DNA of 64,000 nucleotides from AP-15 sp963774345 (GCA_963774345.1 CAVZFB010000038.1:248001-312000); one strand, 5' to 3'. Shown: positions 7,755 to 17,933, counted from the first letter of the stretch. Translations and numbers: made by a program. The notes: generated by a model not told the origin, from the letters alone.

Positions 7755-9852
7755 GATCGCGGCTCGGTCCCGAATCTTGCTGAGGATACCCAAATCTAGA
7801 TTTTCGCACCGGTGCCAGCGAACCCCGTCCGGCGGCATGCAGGCCACGAGTTCGGCAGCCACGCCGTGGCAGCCCGGTCAGTCGCACCGGGCGGCGGGCG
7901 AGCCAATGGTCGAGGGGCGTGACCGGCAAGGCAAGCTCAGTTCCGTCACAATCGGGCAGCAACAGCACGCTCAGACGGCGGGTGCCCGCCGGCCAGGCGA
8001 TCTGCAGCCGCTGGATAGGCGCCCCGGCGGCGCGCTTGCCGGCGTGATCTTCACGGCGGGGCAATTCGGAAACCAGGGTGCCGTCTCCGGTCGCTCGGCC
8101 ATGCATCTCGTGCGCCGGGCCGCACGCGAACGAACGCGGTGGCGGCGGGGGGACCAACTCGAAGCGAGCACCGGCCGGTTCGAGGATGCGGGCGGTAAAC
8201 CGGTCGCTGCCCATACGGAAACGGGCGAGCGATCCAGCCAGTTGCACCGGCTCGGCGCTGGTATGCGTTACCCAAACAACGTCGCTGCAGCAGTCGGGAT
8301 CGACCTCATCCTGGATCACCACTTGTCGGCCAATCAGTGCGGCGCCCCGCCGAACCGTGCCTGCCGGCTTGTCGTAGGCCGCGGATAGGTCAAGGACCAC
8401 CCATTTGCAGTCGCCCTCGACGCAACTGCCGACAATTCTCGCCGGGGCGTTTGGCACTTGGTCGCGCCCGCCGATAGTCAGCGTATTGTGCCCGGCGGCC
8501 TGCGAGCGATAGTACCGCCAGCGCGGTCCCGACCGGGTGTCGCTGCCGTGGTCGAAATAGCCGGGCAGATCATAGTCGTCCGAGCCGAGTTCGGTGATCC
8601 AGCGGTGTCGAGCGCCATCCAGGATGAACGTACCGGCGTCGGCCTGGGCGTGCAGCATGACATCCTCGGGCCGTGGCGCGCCTGTTCCGATCGGAGCGGA
8701 TATATTTCCGCCCTTGACCGCCAGATAGACCGGCCGCGCCGACGGTTCGCGGGACCAGGTGTTGCGAAAACAGGCGAGATCGGCGCTGTGAAAGACCTTG
8801 CCGGTAGGTAGACCGAGGGTCATCGGGCAGGCTTTTGCCGGTCTGGGCCAAATCGTTGTAAAGAGCAGATGCCAGCCATCCGGCTCCCCGAGTAGCCAGC
8901 CATCGATCGGCCGGCCAAAGCGACAAGCGAGCCATGTGAGTGGCGACACATCGAAGCGAGGTTCCGAATCCCCGAAGTTGAAGGCCGCCCCAAACGGTCC
9001 CACCGCGTGCAGAACCAAGTCTCCAGTCTGGGCGAAGCCAGGACGATCGGCAAGACCAAAGCTGTCGCCGAACGTGCTCTCCAGCGCCGCGACCATCAGA
9101 CCGGCGTAACGCATCGCCAGGGACCAATAGCTGAGGCCTTCGCGCCAGGCCCCGTCCGGCGCCAAGCCCGCGAACACGTTCCATGCCGAAGCAAGGCTCC
9201 GGTGTACCAGGCGCGCCGATAACTCGGGGTAACGTCGCAAGACCGCCAGTGCGGCAATCGTGATCGCCGAATTTGACACCAGGGTGCAATTATCGCGGCG
9301 CTTTGGCCACAGCAGCGAGGGGTCGGTATAAGCCGCATCGGCCGGCTCGAGCACGTTGTGGAGAATCGCGTTCTCGATCGCCCGTCGTTCCCGCGTCGCG
9401 AGCCTGTCGTATAGCCAGTCGTAGGCGAGAGCAACGGCGACAGCAATTTCGCCACGATCGAGAAATGATCGGATCACCGGGCGCTCGTTCCAGCTCGCGG
9501 CAGCGACATATTCGGCGAGCGCGCTACGGGTCGCCGCCAGCGCTGCATCCGCGGAGGAGCCCTTGGTGGTCAGAGCGAGAAACGCGATGTTGATCAGGCG
9601 TCGAGCGCGCCGTTTGAGCGCGGTGCGCGGTTCCTGTGCCGCTGCCGGCGGAATCTCCGCCAGCACTTGGGCTATGCGCGCCTGCAACTGCGGGTGAATT
9701 GCGGCAGAGCGGCGAATGCCGGGCAAGGCGCCACGACGGAAGAGCAGATAGGGATGGCGCGCCGTGAATTTTCCAATCGCGGTCTCGGCGCGGGCAAAAT
9801 CGGGACCGCCGGCCGTTTCGCGTTGAAGCGATCGCGCGCTGTCAAAAGGCAA
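7747..9852 (-). CDS. Heparinase II/III family protein
   Basis: 701 codons. The N-terminal half (about residues 60-330) is an alpha/alpha-toroid-like helical region, with SWNERPVIRSFLDRGEIAVA and NCTLVSNSAITIAALAV. The C-terminal half (about 380-640) is the beta-sandwich heparinase II/III domain, with AGHNTLTIGGRDQ and LHAQADAGTFILDG. Family members cleave acidic polysaccharides by beta-elimination or act in glycan metabolism. No signal peptide is obvious, so a periplasmic location is not shown. The start is TTG 9852, preceded by GGGGA about 7 bases upstream. It is first in a minus-strand group with the MFS transporter, an unknown protein and an esterase. Two GTGTAAC direct repeats lie just upstream. 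The substrate cannot be told from sequence. Confidence 0.8.
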   Translation of the reverse strand: MPFDSARSLQRETAGGPDFARAETAIGKFTARHPYLLFRRGALPGIRRSAAIHPQLQARIAQVLAEIPPAAAQEPRTALKRRARRLINIAFLALTTKGSSADAALAATRSALAEYVAAASWNERPVIRSFLDRGEIAVAVALAYDWLYDRLATRERRAIENAILHNVLEPADAAYTDPSLLWPKRRDNCTLVSNSAITIAALAVLRRYPELSARLVHRSLASAWNVFAGLAPDGAWREGLSYWSLAMRYAGLMVAALESTFGDSFGLADRPGFAQTGDLVLHAVGPFGAAFNFGDSEPRFDVSPLTWLACRFGRPIDGWLLGEPDGWHLLFTTIWPRPAKACPMTLGLPTGKVFHSADLACFRNTWSREPSARPVYLAVKGGNISAPIGTGAPRPEDVMLHAQADAGTFILDGARHRWITELGSDDYDLPGYFDHGSDTRSGPRWRYYRSQAAGHNTLTIGGRDQVPNAPARIVGSCVEGDCKWVVLDLSAAYDKPAGTVRRGAALIGRQVVIQDEVDPDCCSDVVWVTHTSAEPVQLAGSLARFRMGSDRFTARILEPAGARFELVPPPPPRSFACGPAHEMHGRATGDGTLVSELPRREDHAGKRAAGAPIQRLQIAWPAGTRRLSVLLLPDCDGTELALPVTPLDHWLARRPVRLTGLPRRGCRTRGLHAAGRGSLAPVRKSRFGYPQQDSGPSRDHG

Positions 9853-9882
9853 TCAAATCCCCGAGCGCCGATATGGCAATTT

Positions 9883-9909
9883 GTTACACGTTCTTACAAA
9901 TCGTTACAC
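9883..9909 (-). promoter_or_regulatory. Candidate operator: two GTGTAAC direct repeats
   Basis: On the minus strand the sequence GTGTAAC occurs twice, 20 bases apart start to start (plus-strand GTTACAC at 9883-9889 and 9903-9909), with an A+T-rich spacer containing TTGTAAG. They lie 31-57 bases upstream of the heparinase-like start, in an otherwise GC-rich region. Two-helical-turn spacing of a 7-base word is typical of a site bound by a dimeric regulator or response regulator. No good -10 box was found. The role is inferred. Confidence 0.35.
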
Positions 9910-9961
9910 TCTGCAACCGTGGTTATGACGTTCTGAGGGCGTTTGTAGAGGTTGCCGAGAT

Positions 9962-11447
9962 CAGAGCGTACTCTCGCAAAGCGAGATTAATTTTCTCTTT
10001 CGCGGTTTCCGAGAGTCCTGTGCAAACGAACGTTCCGCAATCAGGCCTGGGCGAGAAGTTTTGCCAAAAAATCCTCCTTCCAGGCAGCGAGGTTGAATTT
10101 TCCGCGCAGCGAGACGTTCGAACGGTCCTTGTGCATCAGGTTGAGCGCCATATGCCGCAGAATGGCGAGGTTGTAGGGGCTGTTGTCCATGCGGCTTCGC
10201 CCTTGGTCCTCGTTCATGACAACGTTCAACACCCAGTGCAAGCGGTTCTCGACCCCCCAATGCGAACGCACGACCTGACCTAAGCGCTCGGGCGACAGCG
10301 CAGTGCTCAGCAGGTAATAGGCGCTCTCTTTTGTGGCTCTCTGCGCCGCCTTCCCGGTTGTTGCACGGGTTCGAACGACCCTGCCGACGGCAGCCAGACC
10401 CGGCCACTGGTGCCGCGTCTGCACCCGGGCGATGTCGGTCGAGACTAGGCTGACGCGCTGCTCGCTCCGGCCGTGATCTTTGTCGAGCGTTACATGGGTG
10501 GCGGCCGTCTCATGCTCAGGAGCAGCGAAGAATTGGACGACATCGGCGTGCAGCGCATGGTGGTTGCCCTTGAGCGCCAGAACATAGTCGCCACCCTGGC
10601 CGATGATCCGGGAAGCAATGTCGCGCTGGCAGTTGAGCGCGTCTGTGGTGACGATTCTGCCCTGCAACGCCAACTTTTCCAAGAGCTTGACGACCGCGGT
10701 GCTCTCTTTGGTCTTGGCCGTTGTGGCGATTTGGGCAAGCACCAAGCGCGTGTCGCAGCACCAGGCGCTGATCATATGCAAAGCCGAACCGCGATGCGCA
10801 GGGTCGAGCGGCCTGCGCAGGACCTTGCCATCGATGGCGATGACCCCTGTCGAGGTTTCGCTGAAACGCGCCGTGAAGCGCTGAAAACACGCGCGGAACT
10901 GGTCGGGATCGAGCTGGCGGAATACGCGGCTGAAGGTGTCGTGGCTCGGGACCCCGTTCTTCAGCTGCAGAAAATTGCCGAGGAATTCCTGCTTGGCCTC
11001 GGCAAATACGGCCATGTCGACCGCGGTCTGGCCGCCGGACAGGACGGCGCACAGGGCGATCATCAGAATCTCCCAAAGATCGTGCCGTCTGGCGTTGACT
11101 CCGCGCGGGTCCTGCAGTGCGGCAAAGCAGTCGTCGAACCCCTGCATCGCTCCCTCCACCGCACCGCCATGCGGCGGCACGGAGCGGGTCGGGAGCGTCG
11201 TGACAAAAGCGGTGCGGCGACTCAGGGTATCGGGGCTGGCCTCCGACGCCGCTGCCGCGATCAGTCGAGCGTCTTCAGGGCAAGTGACGCGGGTGTCGCT
11301 GATGGCATCGGTAGGACGCCGTATGGACGATACCGAGTCACGGTCGGTGTGGGGTCTTGATTCGAGACGATCTTGTTTTCGAATTGGAGTAATCCGCATC
11401 AACATTTTCCATTGTTTTGTTTTGTCTCCCCAAGCGAGAGTTTTCTG
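9962..11447 (-). mobile_element. ISAs1-family insertion sequence
   Basis: About 1.49 kb with a single transposase on the minus strand. Imperfect terminal inverted repeats are visible: CAGAGCGTACTCTCGC at 9962-9977 and, reversed, CAGAAAACTCTCGC at 11434-11447, followed inward by a weaker match (GCGAGA and GGGAGA). No clear target-site duplication was found beside these ends, so the boundaries may be a few bases off or the flanks have changed. It sits between the heparinase group and an unassigned stretch. Confidence 0.7.
10041..11147 (-). CDS. ISAs1-family DDE transposase
   Basis: 368 residues from ATG 11147, which has a strong GGAGGGAGCG ribosome binding site directly upstream; the frame stays open to 11405 but that stretch is low-complexity and lies in the IS end. 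The N-terminal DDE-associated domain (RHDLWEILMIALCAVLSGG) is followed by the DDE residues: Asp in VIAIDGKVLRR (about 120), Asp in RIVTTDALNCQ (about 190) and Glu in SHWGVENRLHWVLNV (about 300). The conserved MNEDQGRSR after the Glu marks ISAs1. The length matches the family. The gene is intact, so the element may still be active. Confidence 0.92.
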   Translation of the reverse strand: MQGFDDCFAALQDPRGVNARRHDLWEILMIALCAVLSGGQTAVDMAVFAEAKQEFLGNFLQLKNGVPSHDTFSRVFRQLDPDQFRACFQRFTARFSETSTGVIAIDGKVLRRPLDPAHRGSALHMISAWCCDTRLVLAQIATTAKTKESTAVVKLLEKLALQGRIVTTDALNCQRDIASRIIGQGGDYVLALKGNHHALHADVVQFFAAPEHETAATHVTLDKDHGRSEQRVSLVSTDIARVQTRHQWPGLAAVGRVVRTRATTGKAAQRATKESAYYLLSTALSPERLGQVVRSHWGVENRLHWVLNVVMNEDQGRSRMDNSPYNLAILRHMALNLMHKDRSNVSLRGKFNLAAWKEDFLAKLLAQA

Positions 11448-11854
11448 AGTGTGGTCAGCAAACCGTCGCCGATTGCGTCACCAGTCCGTCAAAAATGAAT
11501 TTGACTTTGATTCAACGTAATATTATCGAAACTCAGCCGATGATTGACGGCTAAGGTTGTCCCGAAGACCCTTCATTAGTTGAGCGCAGCTCTCATTTCA
11601 CCCGTATTTCGGGCCGAGACGCCAAAATCCGGTGTCCCGCGATATTCGCCCAAAATGAGGTGTGGGAAATTCGCCGGATTCGAAATCATTGGTTAACAAT
11701 TTGCCGCGAAGATGTCGTTTGATGGCGTCCAGGACGCCTTTTTGACGCAAGTTGCGATAGTCCCGTTCCAAAGAATGCCAACGACAGTCGTCGCCCAACG
11801 CTCGTGTGCCCAACCGCGCTGACCTGAGGCGACCCAAATGGGGGTAATGCTTCG
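11448..11854. other. Gap after the insertion sequence, possible small ORF remnant
   Basis: About 400 bases with no firm gene. A 79-codon minus-strand frame (11598-11837) contains GVLDAIKRHLRGKLLTNDF and ends GFWRLGPKYG; the first part looks protein-like, but there is no clear ribosome binding site and I recognise no family. It may be the end of a degraded mobile element. The base composition is more A+T-rich near 11500-11550. Confidence 0.3.
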
Positions 11855-13043
11855 ATGCTAATTAGAAACCTCGCCCTGACGGCGATCGGCGGCGCGAGGA
11901 TCTCCTCCGCGACTGTCGTATGGGAGGATCGGAACTTTCCCGATCAGGTGCTGACGTTTGAAATTGAGGACAATGCTCTCGAAGCGAGGGCGGGCGACGA
12001 TGGCCCGGAGCGCGGCGACCAACCCAGTGCCGATGCATTTCTTACCGCTTGCTTCCCCCTCGCCGCCATTCACGGCGAAGCTCGAGTGCGGATCGAGGGC
12101 CATCCCTGCCCGATGCTGATCGAGGGTCTGCGGACCGTACACGCGTGGTGGACAAGTTGGGGAGGAATGCTTACCCCCGCCCCGGAGATCGAAATCTATT
12201 GCCCGAGGCCGCGGCTGCATCCCTGTCGGTCCGCGGCGCGCCGTCGCCTTTCTGTCCGGGGGCGTCGACGGCCTTCACATGCTGATGCGCAATCGGCGCC
12301 TCTACCATAAAGGGGATCCCGCCTACATCCGCGACGCTCTGTTCATCCATGGGATCGACATCGGAAAGCGAGCGCGTGATCCCGAGAACGAGCGCTTTAG
12401 AATGATGTTGCGGAGCCTTGAGCCGGTGGCTGTTGAGACCGGGATCCGGATCATCCCGTGCCGCACTAATCTTCGCCACCTTCCGTCACAGCCCGGCTTC
12501 TTTGAGCATCGCCACAGTGGAGCCGCATTGGCCGCGGTCGGGCACGCGGCGACCCCCGGTCCGGCGTTCATGTTTATCGGCGGGTCATACCCGGTAAACA
12601 CCCCGGTCCCGTGGGGATCGCACCCCGCCGTCGATGGTTTGTTATCGAGCCAGCGGGTTACCGTCATCCATGACGGCTCGCGCTTCTCCCGCCTCGAGAA
12701 AGTGCGCGATATTGCCAGCTGGCCGGCCGCGCTCGCGGTCTTGCGACCGTGCCCCGCAAAGCCGGCGGGGCAGGCCAATTGCGGACAGTGCGAGAAGTGC
12801 CTGCGCACCCGGCTCGAGCTGCTTGCAGCCGGCGTCGAGGAGACCGGAGCATTCGGCCGGAGCTTCACGCCAATCGAGCTTTGGGAGGACGCAGCTCCTT
12901 CAGATGTCGGCGACCGCGCCATCTTTTACGAGGACTTGCTGCCGGCGTTGAGAAGTCGTGGGTTCGACACTCTCTGTCGCGTGATCGAAGAAAAGATCGC
13001 GGTGCATCAGGGACGAGAACGGCGCGAGATGGCGCTTGCCTGA
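11855..13043 (+). CDS. PP-loop ATP-pyrophosphatase-like protein with QueC-like Cys cluster (one frameshift)
   Basis: The gene runs from ATG 11855 (GGGGG upstream) to 13043, with a frameshift near 12200-12235. The first ~115 residues form an N-terminal domain of unknown type. After the break the sequence reads RRAVAFLSGGVDGLHML, with SGGVD being the PP-loop that binds ATP in N-type ATP pyrophosphatases such as asparagine synthetase and QueC. Near the C-terminus a Cys cluster, C-x10-CGQCEKC, resembles the zinc-binding motif of QueC. Such enzymes adenylate a carboxylate or similar group before nucleophile attack. The substrate here is unknown; it is not a canonical QueC or AsnB because the N-terminal domain differs. 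The BTAD regulator gene follows 115 bases downstream. Confidence 0.68.
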
Positions 13044-13158
13044 CTTCGGATTAACCAACTACGCCCTTGATGTAAGGTCGCACTTGGATCAAAGTGAATT
13101 TATGCTCGGCGGCCCAGATCGATTGTGGCCGTCGTAGCAACACATTGGGACGGTGGTG

Positions 13159-15250
13159 ATGGCTCTGCTGATCAGCCTCCTCGGACCCTTGGTGATAGAG
13201 AATGGTGAACGCCGGCTGGGGAAGGTCCCGAGAAAGGCGCGCGCTCTGTTGGCCTATTTGGCGGCCCAGGGGGGCCGGCCGGTCAGCCGCGAACGGCTCT
13301 CCGATCTGTTGTGGCCCTATCAAGGTTCGGATCAGGCGCGCCATAGCTTGCGCAACTGCCTGTTGGAACTGCGAAGAGCATTCGGCGAGAGCGCCGGGCG
13401 CCACTTGGCCGCGGAGTTCGCTAATTGCCGACTCCAAGATGTCGACGTCGACGTCGAGCGTTTTGAGCGGCTTGCGCGGCTGTCGGACCGTTCCGAGCTG
13501 CTCGCCGCGGCCGAGTTGTATCGCGGCGAATTTTTGGCTGACTTTGTCATTGATTCCGAGCCCTTCCAGGAATGGCTCGCAGCCGAGCGGGATCGCACGC
13601 TCGATCTTATCTGCAGCGTCTTGCAGCGCTTGACGGCATCGCAGGACGAAGCGGGCGAGCATGACGCGGCAATTCAATCGGCGCGTCGATTGGCGGCGCT
13701 CGATACGCTCTCGGAGATTGGTCAGCGCGCGCTAATCCGCGCCTATGCGCACGCGGGGAGGCGGCCGGAGGCGCTGCGGCAATACCGCACCTGCGCCGAA
13801 ATCCTGAAACGCGAACTTGGAGTCGCTCCTGACGCTGAAACGCAGGCGCTCGCTAACGAAATAGCACGTTCGGGCACGGCCGGTGAGGGTACCGCCGCCG
13901 GCCGCGCGGTCGAGATGCCGGATCGTGACATGGCGTCTTTTCCGAACGCTCTTGCCGGACTTCCCGCCAAGTCCTGCGGTCCAGCGACACTTAGCGCCGA
14001 TCGCCAAAAAAGCGGGGCCAGAATGGCCTTGTGTGCTGCCGAATATTGCGGTGGCAGTCGCGCCGGTGCGCAATCTGACAGGCGACCACCGCCAGCAATA
14101 CCTGGTGGAAGCCTTTACTGACGATCTCGTCACCGACCTCTTGCATCACGGCCGCGGGCTGGCGCTCGCGCGGGTCGCAGAAGAGAGGCGACCTCCCGAC
14201 ATCTCTGCGCGGACAGGCAATCCAGAGATCGAATATGTGGTTACCGGTAGCGCTCAACGCAGCGGTGCGACGACGTTCCGGGTCAACATGCAGATCACTA
14301 ACGCGGTGACCGCGGAATACTGCTGGGCAGATCGGTATGAGTTTGATCCGGAAGATCTTGAATCGATCCAGACCAAGATCACCCGCCAGATCTCTCGAGA
14401 GCTCCACCTCCTCGTCCTGCAGCAGGCGAGCCGCCGTGCAGTGGTGACCTCCGGCAGCGAGTTCGGGATCAATGAGTGTCTCTCCCGGGCGACGACGGCG
14501 ATCAAGGGGCGGATCACACCTGAACTGACGGCGGAGGCGCAGAGCTGGCTCCTCGCCGCGCTCGCCCACGACCCGCGCAATGTCGAGGCGCTCTCCGGTC
14601 TCGCCGTAACCTGCCAGCATCTCGTCAGCAACCCTTGGTGGGGTGACCCGCATGCCGTTGCAGCGTCTTCCGACCTCGGGCGCGAGGCGGTTGCAATCGC
14701 GCTCGACCTCGCGCCGGGACATGCCCTTGCGAAATGTATCCAAGGCATGCTGCACTCGGCGGCAGGGCAGCTGGAGGAAGCGGGGCGCGCCATCGAGCAG
14801 GCGCTGGCGCTGGATCCGGGGCTGGGGCTCGCTCACGGGTTCGCTGGGTACAATGCGGCCCTTCTCGGTCGCGCCGACGAGACGTTGCCCGCAGTAGAGC
14901 GGGCGATGCACTTCGATCGAACGGACCGACGACACAGCATTTTCCTCTTCTTCGGCGGATTTGCCGAGCTTCTGCTCGGCCGCACCGAGGCGTCGATCGC
15001 CTTGCTGCGCAAATCCCTGGAGCGCAATCCCACCTACGGAAGCGCGCAATTGTTTCTGATGGCCGCCCTTTCGCTGACCGGGCGGGCGGGCGAAGCTGCT
15101 CGGGCAGTGGCGGCGTTCCGCGGGCAATTCCCGGAATATCCGTCAAACGCGTTCGAGCAGCTATGGCTGTCGCGCTCGGCTTCACCCATTTATCGGACGC
15201 AGATCGCCCCGGTGTTCGACAAAATTCGCAGTCTCGGCATCGCCGGCTGA
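13159..15250 (+). CDS. BTAD/SARP-type transcriptional regulator with TolB/FlgO-like and TPR domains (one frameshift)
   Basis: N-terminal winged-helix DNA-binding domain (residues about 1-90: LLGPLVIENGERRLGKVPRK, ARALLAYLAAQGGRPVSRER, LWPYQGSDQARHSLRNCLLE), then a bacterial transcriptional activation domain of TPR helices (about 95-240, ELYRGEFLADF and ALRQYRTCAEILKRELG), as in SARP regulators. After a frameshift somewhere near 13940-14030 the frame continues with AVAPVRNLTGDHRQQYLVEA and FTDDLVTDLLHH, a divergent form of the module also present in the cyclases of this window, and then TPR repeats to 15250. It probably acts as a DNA-binding regulator responding to an unknown signal. GTG 13153 is an alternative start. 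The neighbouring PP-loop gene is a possible target. Confidence 0.75.
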
Positions 15251-15323
15251 GCCTCGCCCGGGCTCCCGCGGCGCTCGGCTTCGGCGCAGCTCGCAGATCC
15301 CATCGCGCCGCCTCTACCGTGTG

Positions 15324-17015
15324 TCATGCCCTGGCGCCCGGCGACCACGGTTCGGGAGCGCGCGGCTCGATATCGGTCACGACATCGACCACGACCGGTT
15401 TCCCGGCGGCGAGCGCCTCGGCCAGAGCGGGGGCGATCTCGCCCGGCCGCTCGACCCGGATGCCCCGCACGCCAAAGCTCTTCGCGACCGCGGTGAAGTC
15501 GGTCGGGCCAAAGCGCACCAGCGCCTCGCCGCGGCCCGGTCGGTTGCCGGCGATGCGGCGCACCCCGGTCAGGTTCTGGCCAAAGCCGGAATTGTTGTTG
15601 ACGACGACAACGGCAGCGATGCCGCACCGGCGCGCCGATTCGAGCTCGGCCAGATGGTAATAGAAACCGCCATCCCCGGTGAAACATAGGACCGCCCGGT
15701 TCGGCGCTGCGCATTTGGCGCCGAGCGAGGCCGGAAACGACCAGCCGAGCGAGCCCGCAGCGCGCAGATAGGTCTGACCCGAGCCGTTGAAGTCGATCAT
15801 CGTTCCGGTCCAGATGCCGGAATATCCGGTATCCGCCACCAGGATGCCGTCGGCCGGCAGCGCCTTGGTGATCTCGGCGCACAGCCGCTCGACCCGGATC
15901 GGCGCCCGGTCGTCGGTGACGAGCGGCGCCATCGTCGCCCGCCAATCGGCGACGATGCGCGCTGCTTCATCGGCAAAGCCGCGATCGCGCGCCGGGCGGC
16001 CGATCGCCTGGGCGAGGCGGGCCACGGTCGCCTTGGGGTCGCCGACGACCCCGATCGTGTTCGGGTAGCTGCGCCCGATCTCGAGCGGGTCGGCGTCGAT
16101 CTGCACGATCTTCGTGGCGAGCGGCGGCACGGTCCAGTTCAGCGTAACTTGGTCGCCGGTGTCGCAGCCGACATAGAGCACGAGATCGGCCCCGTGAACG
16201 ATGCGATTGGCCGGCGGCGCCGAATAGCTGCCGGGCACGCCAGCCGCCAGTGGATGGCGACTCGGGATCAGAGCGCGGGCGCCGAGCGTGGTCGCGATCG
16301 GCGCTGCCAGCGCCTCTGCCAGGGCGAGCACCTCCGGCCCGGCTTGCGAGGCCAAGGCGCCGTCGCCGGCAACGATCGCGACGCGTCGGGCCTCGGTCAA
16401 TGCCGCGGCGGCGCGCTCGATATCGTTTTCGTCGGCGACCGGTCGATGCGCCGGAATCTGCCGCGCCTCGGGATCGATGACCGTCGGCTCGCTGGTTTGG
16501 CCGAGTTCGATGACGTCGCCCTGCAGGCCGCAGAAATCGAGATGAGTCGGCCGCGGCGTGTCGGCCAATGCCGCGCGCCAGGCATGGCGCAGCAGGCGGG
16601 GCAATTCGGCGGTCGAATCGACCGGGCTCGAAAACTTGGTCACCGCCGCGAATAGCGGGGCATGGGCGATTTCCTGATAGCTGTTGCGATGCTGGAACGA
16701 CGGCTCCTTGCGCCCGGTCAATGCCACCACCGGGCTGCGCCCGAGATAGGGGTCCTGCAATCCGGAAGCGAGATTGGCGGCGCCGACCGACTGCGCCATG
16801 CACACCCCCGGTTTCCCGGCGATGCGGGCGTAGCCGTCGGCCATATAAGCCGCGGCCTTTTCGGAATGGGCGAGAATGCGGGTCACGCCCAGATCCTCGA
16901 ACTCCATCAGGGTCCGGCGCATCACCGATTCGACAAAGAAGACATGGGTCATCCCGGTCCCAGCCAGCGCCCGCGCCAGCCATTGCGCGCCGTTGATGGT
17001 TCGCTGCTCGCTCAA
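15324..17015 (-). CDS. Thiamine-diphosphate-dependent enzyme, acetolactate-synthase-like large subunit
   Basis: 563 codons from TTG 17015, with GGAGG 8 bases upstream. All three domains of the ALS/benzoylformate decarboxylase family are present: the N-terminal Pyr domain with the cofactor-activating Glu in LAHSEKAAAYMADGYARIAG (about residue 51), the central domain, and the C-terminal PP domain with GDGGFYYHLAELESARRCG followed by NNNSGFG (Mg-TPP motif, about residues 450-485). It likely performs a TPP-dependent carboligation or decarboxylation of a 2-oxo acid. It lacks an adjacent regulatory subunit, so a catabolic rather than branched-chain biosynthetic role is likelier. It is last in an operon after the flavin oxidoreductase and SDR genes, 49 bases after the SDR stop. 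Confidence 0.85.
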   Translation of the reverse strand: MSEQRTINGAQWLARALAGTGMTHVFFVESVMRRTLMEFEDLGVTRILAHSEKAAAYMADGYARIAGKPGVCMAQSVGAANLASGLQDPYLGRSPVVALTGRKEPSFQHRNSYQEIAHAPLFAAVTKFSSPVDSTAELPRLLRHAWRAALADTPRPTHLDFCGLQGDVIELGQTSEPTVIDPEARQIPAHRPVADENDIERAAAALTEARRVAIVAGDGALASQAGPEVLALAEALAAPIATTLGARALIPSRHPLAAGVPGSYSAPPANRIVHGADLVLYVGCDTGDQVTLNWTVPPLATKIVQIDADPLEIGRSYPNTIGVVGDPKATVARLAQAIGRPARDRGFADEAARIVADWRATMAPLVTDDRAPIRVERLCAEITKALPADGILVADTGYSGIWTGTMIDFNGSGQTYLRAAGSLGWSFPASLGAKCAAPNRAVLCFTGDGGFYYHLAELESARRCGIAAVVVVNNNSGFGQNLTGVRRIAGNRPGRGEALVRFGPTDFTAVAKSFGVRGIRVERPGEIAPALAEALAAGKPVVVDVVTDIEPRAPEPWSPGARA

Positions 17016-17064
17016 TCCAATTTCCTCCCGTTGGGACCGCGGGCGTCTGGCCCGCCTTTTCGGG

Positions 17065-17827
17065 CTAAAGCGTCAGGCCGCCATCGACGATGACGGTCTG
17101 GCCGGTGATCATCGCCGCCCCGGCGCACAGGAAAAACATCGTCTCGGCGATGTCTTCGGGCCTACACGCGCGCTTCAGCGGCGTGCGTTCGATCGATGTC
17201 TGTTTGCGATCGGCAGGCCAATCCTTGTTCCACGGGCTGTCGACAAATCCCGGCGCCACCGCGTTGACCCGGATTTCGGGCGCCAGAGTGCGCGCGAGGC
17301 TGCGCGTCAGATTGATCAGCCCGGCCTTGCTGGTCGCGTAGGGAATGCTGCTGCCCGAACCCTGAACGCCGGCGATCGAGGCGGTGTTGCAGATCGCCCC
17401 CCGCGCCGCCCTCAGCGCCGGCACCGCGGCATGGGCACAGCGGAACGGCCCGATCAGGTTGGTCGTCAGGATCGTCGACCAGAAATCCTCGGTCAGCGCG
17501 TCGAGATCGGAAAACGGGATCGGAGTCGGGGTGGCTGGGGTCCCGGCATTGTTGACCAGAAAATCGAGCCGGCCCAGAGCGTCGATCGCGCTCGCCACCA
17601 TCCGCTCGGCCTGGCCCGGCCGCGCCACGTCGCCCGCCGCGGCGACGACCCGACGGCCCTCGGCTTTGAGCCGTTCGACCGCAGCCGGCTCCGCGCGGAT
17701 CATCGGGCAGGTGGTTCAGCGCCACCGTCGCGCCGCAGCGCGAGAAGATCTCCACAGCGGCGAGGCCGATGCCCGAGGCCGCGCCGGTAATCAGCGCCGT
17801 TTTACCGGTGAGATCTGCACTGATCAT
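17065..17827 (-). CDS. Short-chain dehydrogenase/reductase (one frameshift)
   Basis: About 253 residues. From ATG 17827, preceded by GAGGGGGG, the sequence gives the Rossmann motif TGAASGIG (about residue 12). Near 17690-17700 an indel after LNHLPDDPR moves the frame; the second part contains NNAG, the catalytic Ser in NTASIAG, YATSK (the YxxxK pair) and a C-terminal GQTVIVDGG. This is the classical FabG-type SDR arrangement of NAD(P)H-dependent alcohol or ketone oxidoreductases. The indel lies in a CGCG run and is probably a sequence error. It sits between the flavin-dependent oxidoreductase and the TPP enzyme on the same strand, consistent with one catabolic operon. Substrate unknown. Confidence 0.82.
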
Positions 17828-17933
17828 GTCGCCCCCCTCGGCAGAGATCGCGTGTCCGGCCCAGCATGCCCCCGCCGCGCCGGCTGTCAAGCCGCCGACG
17901 GCCGACAAATCCGATCGGTGGCCGTGAGGTCGG

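Noticed and set aside
10473..11360. Plus-strand 295-codon frame within the insertion sequence
   Set aside because: Antisense to the ISAs1 transposase; no motifs.
11148..11405. N-terminal extension of the transposase
   Set aside because: In frame but unlike the family, and the ATG at 11147 has a strong ribosome binding site and gives the normal length.
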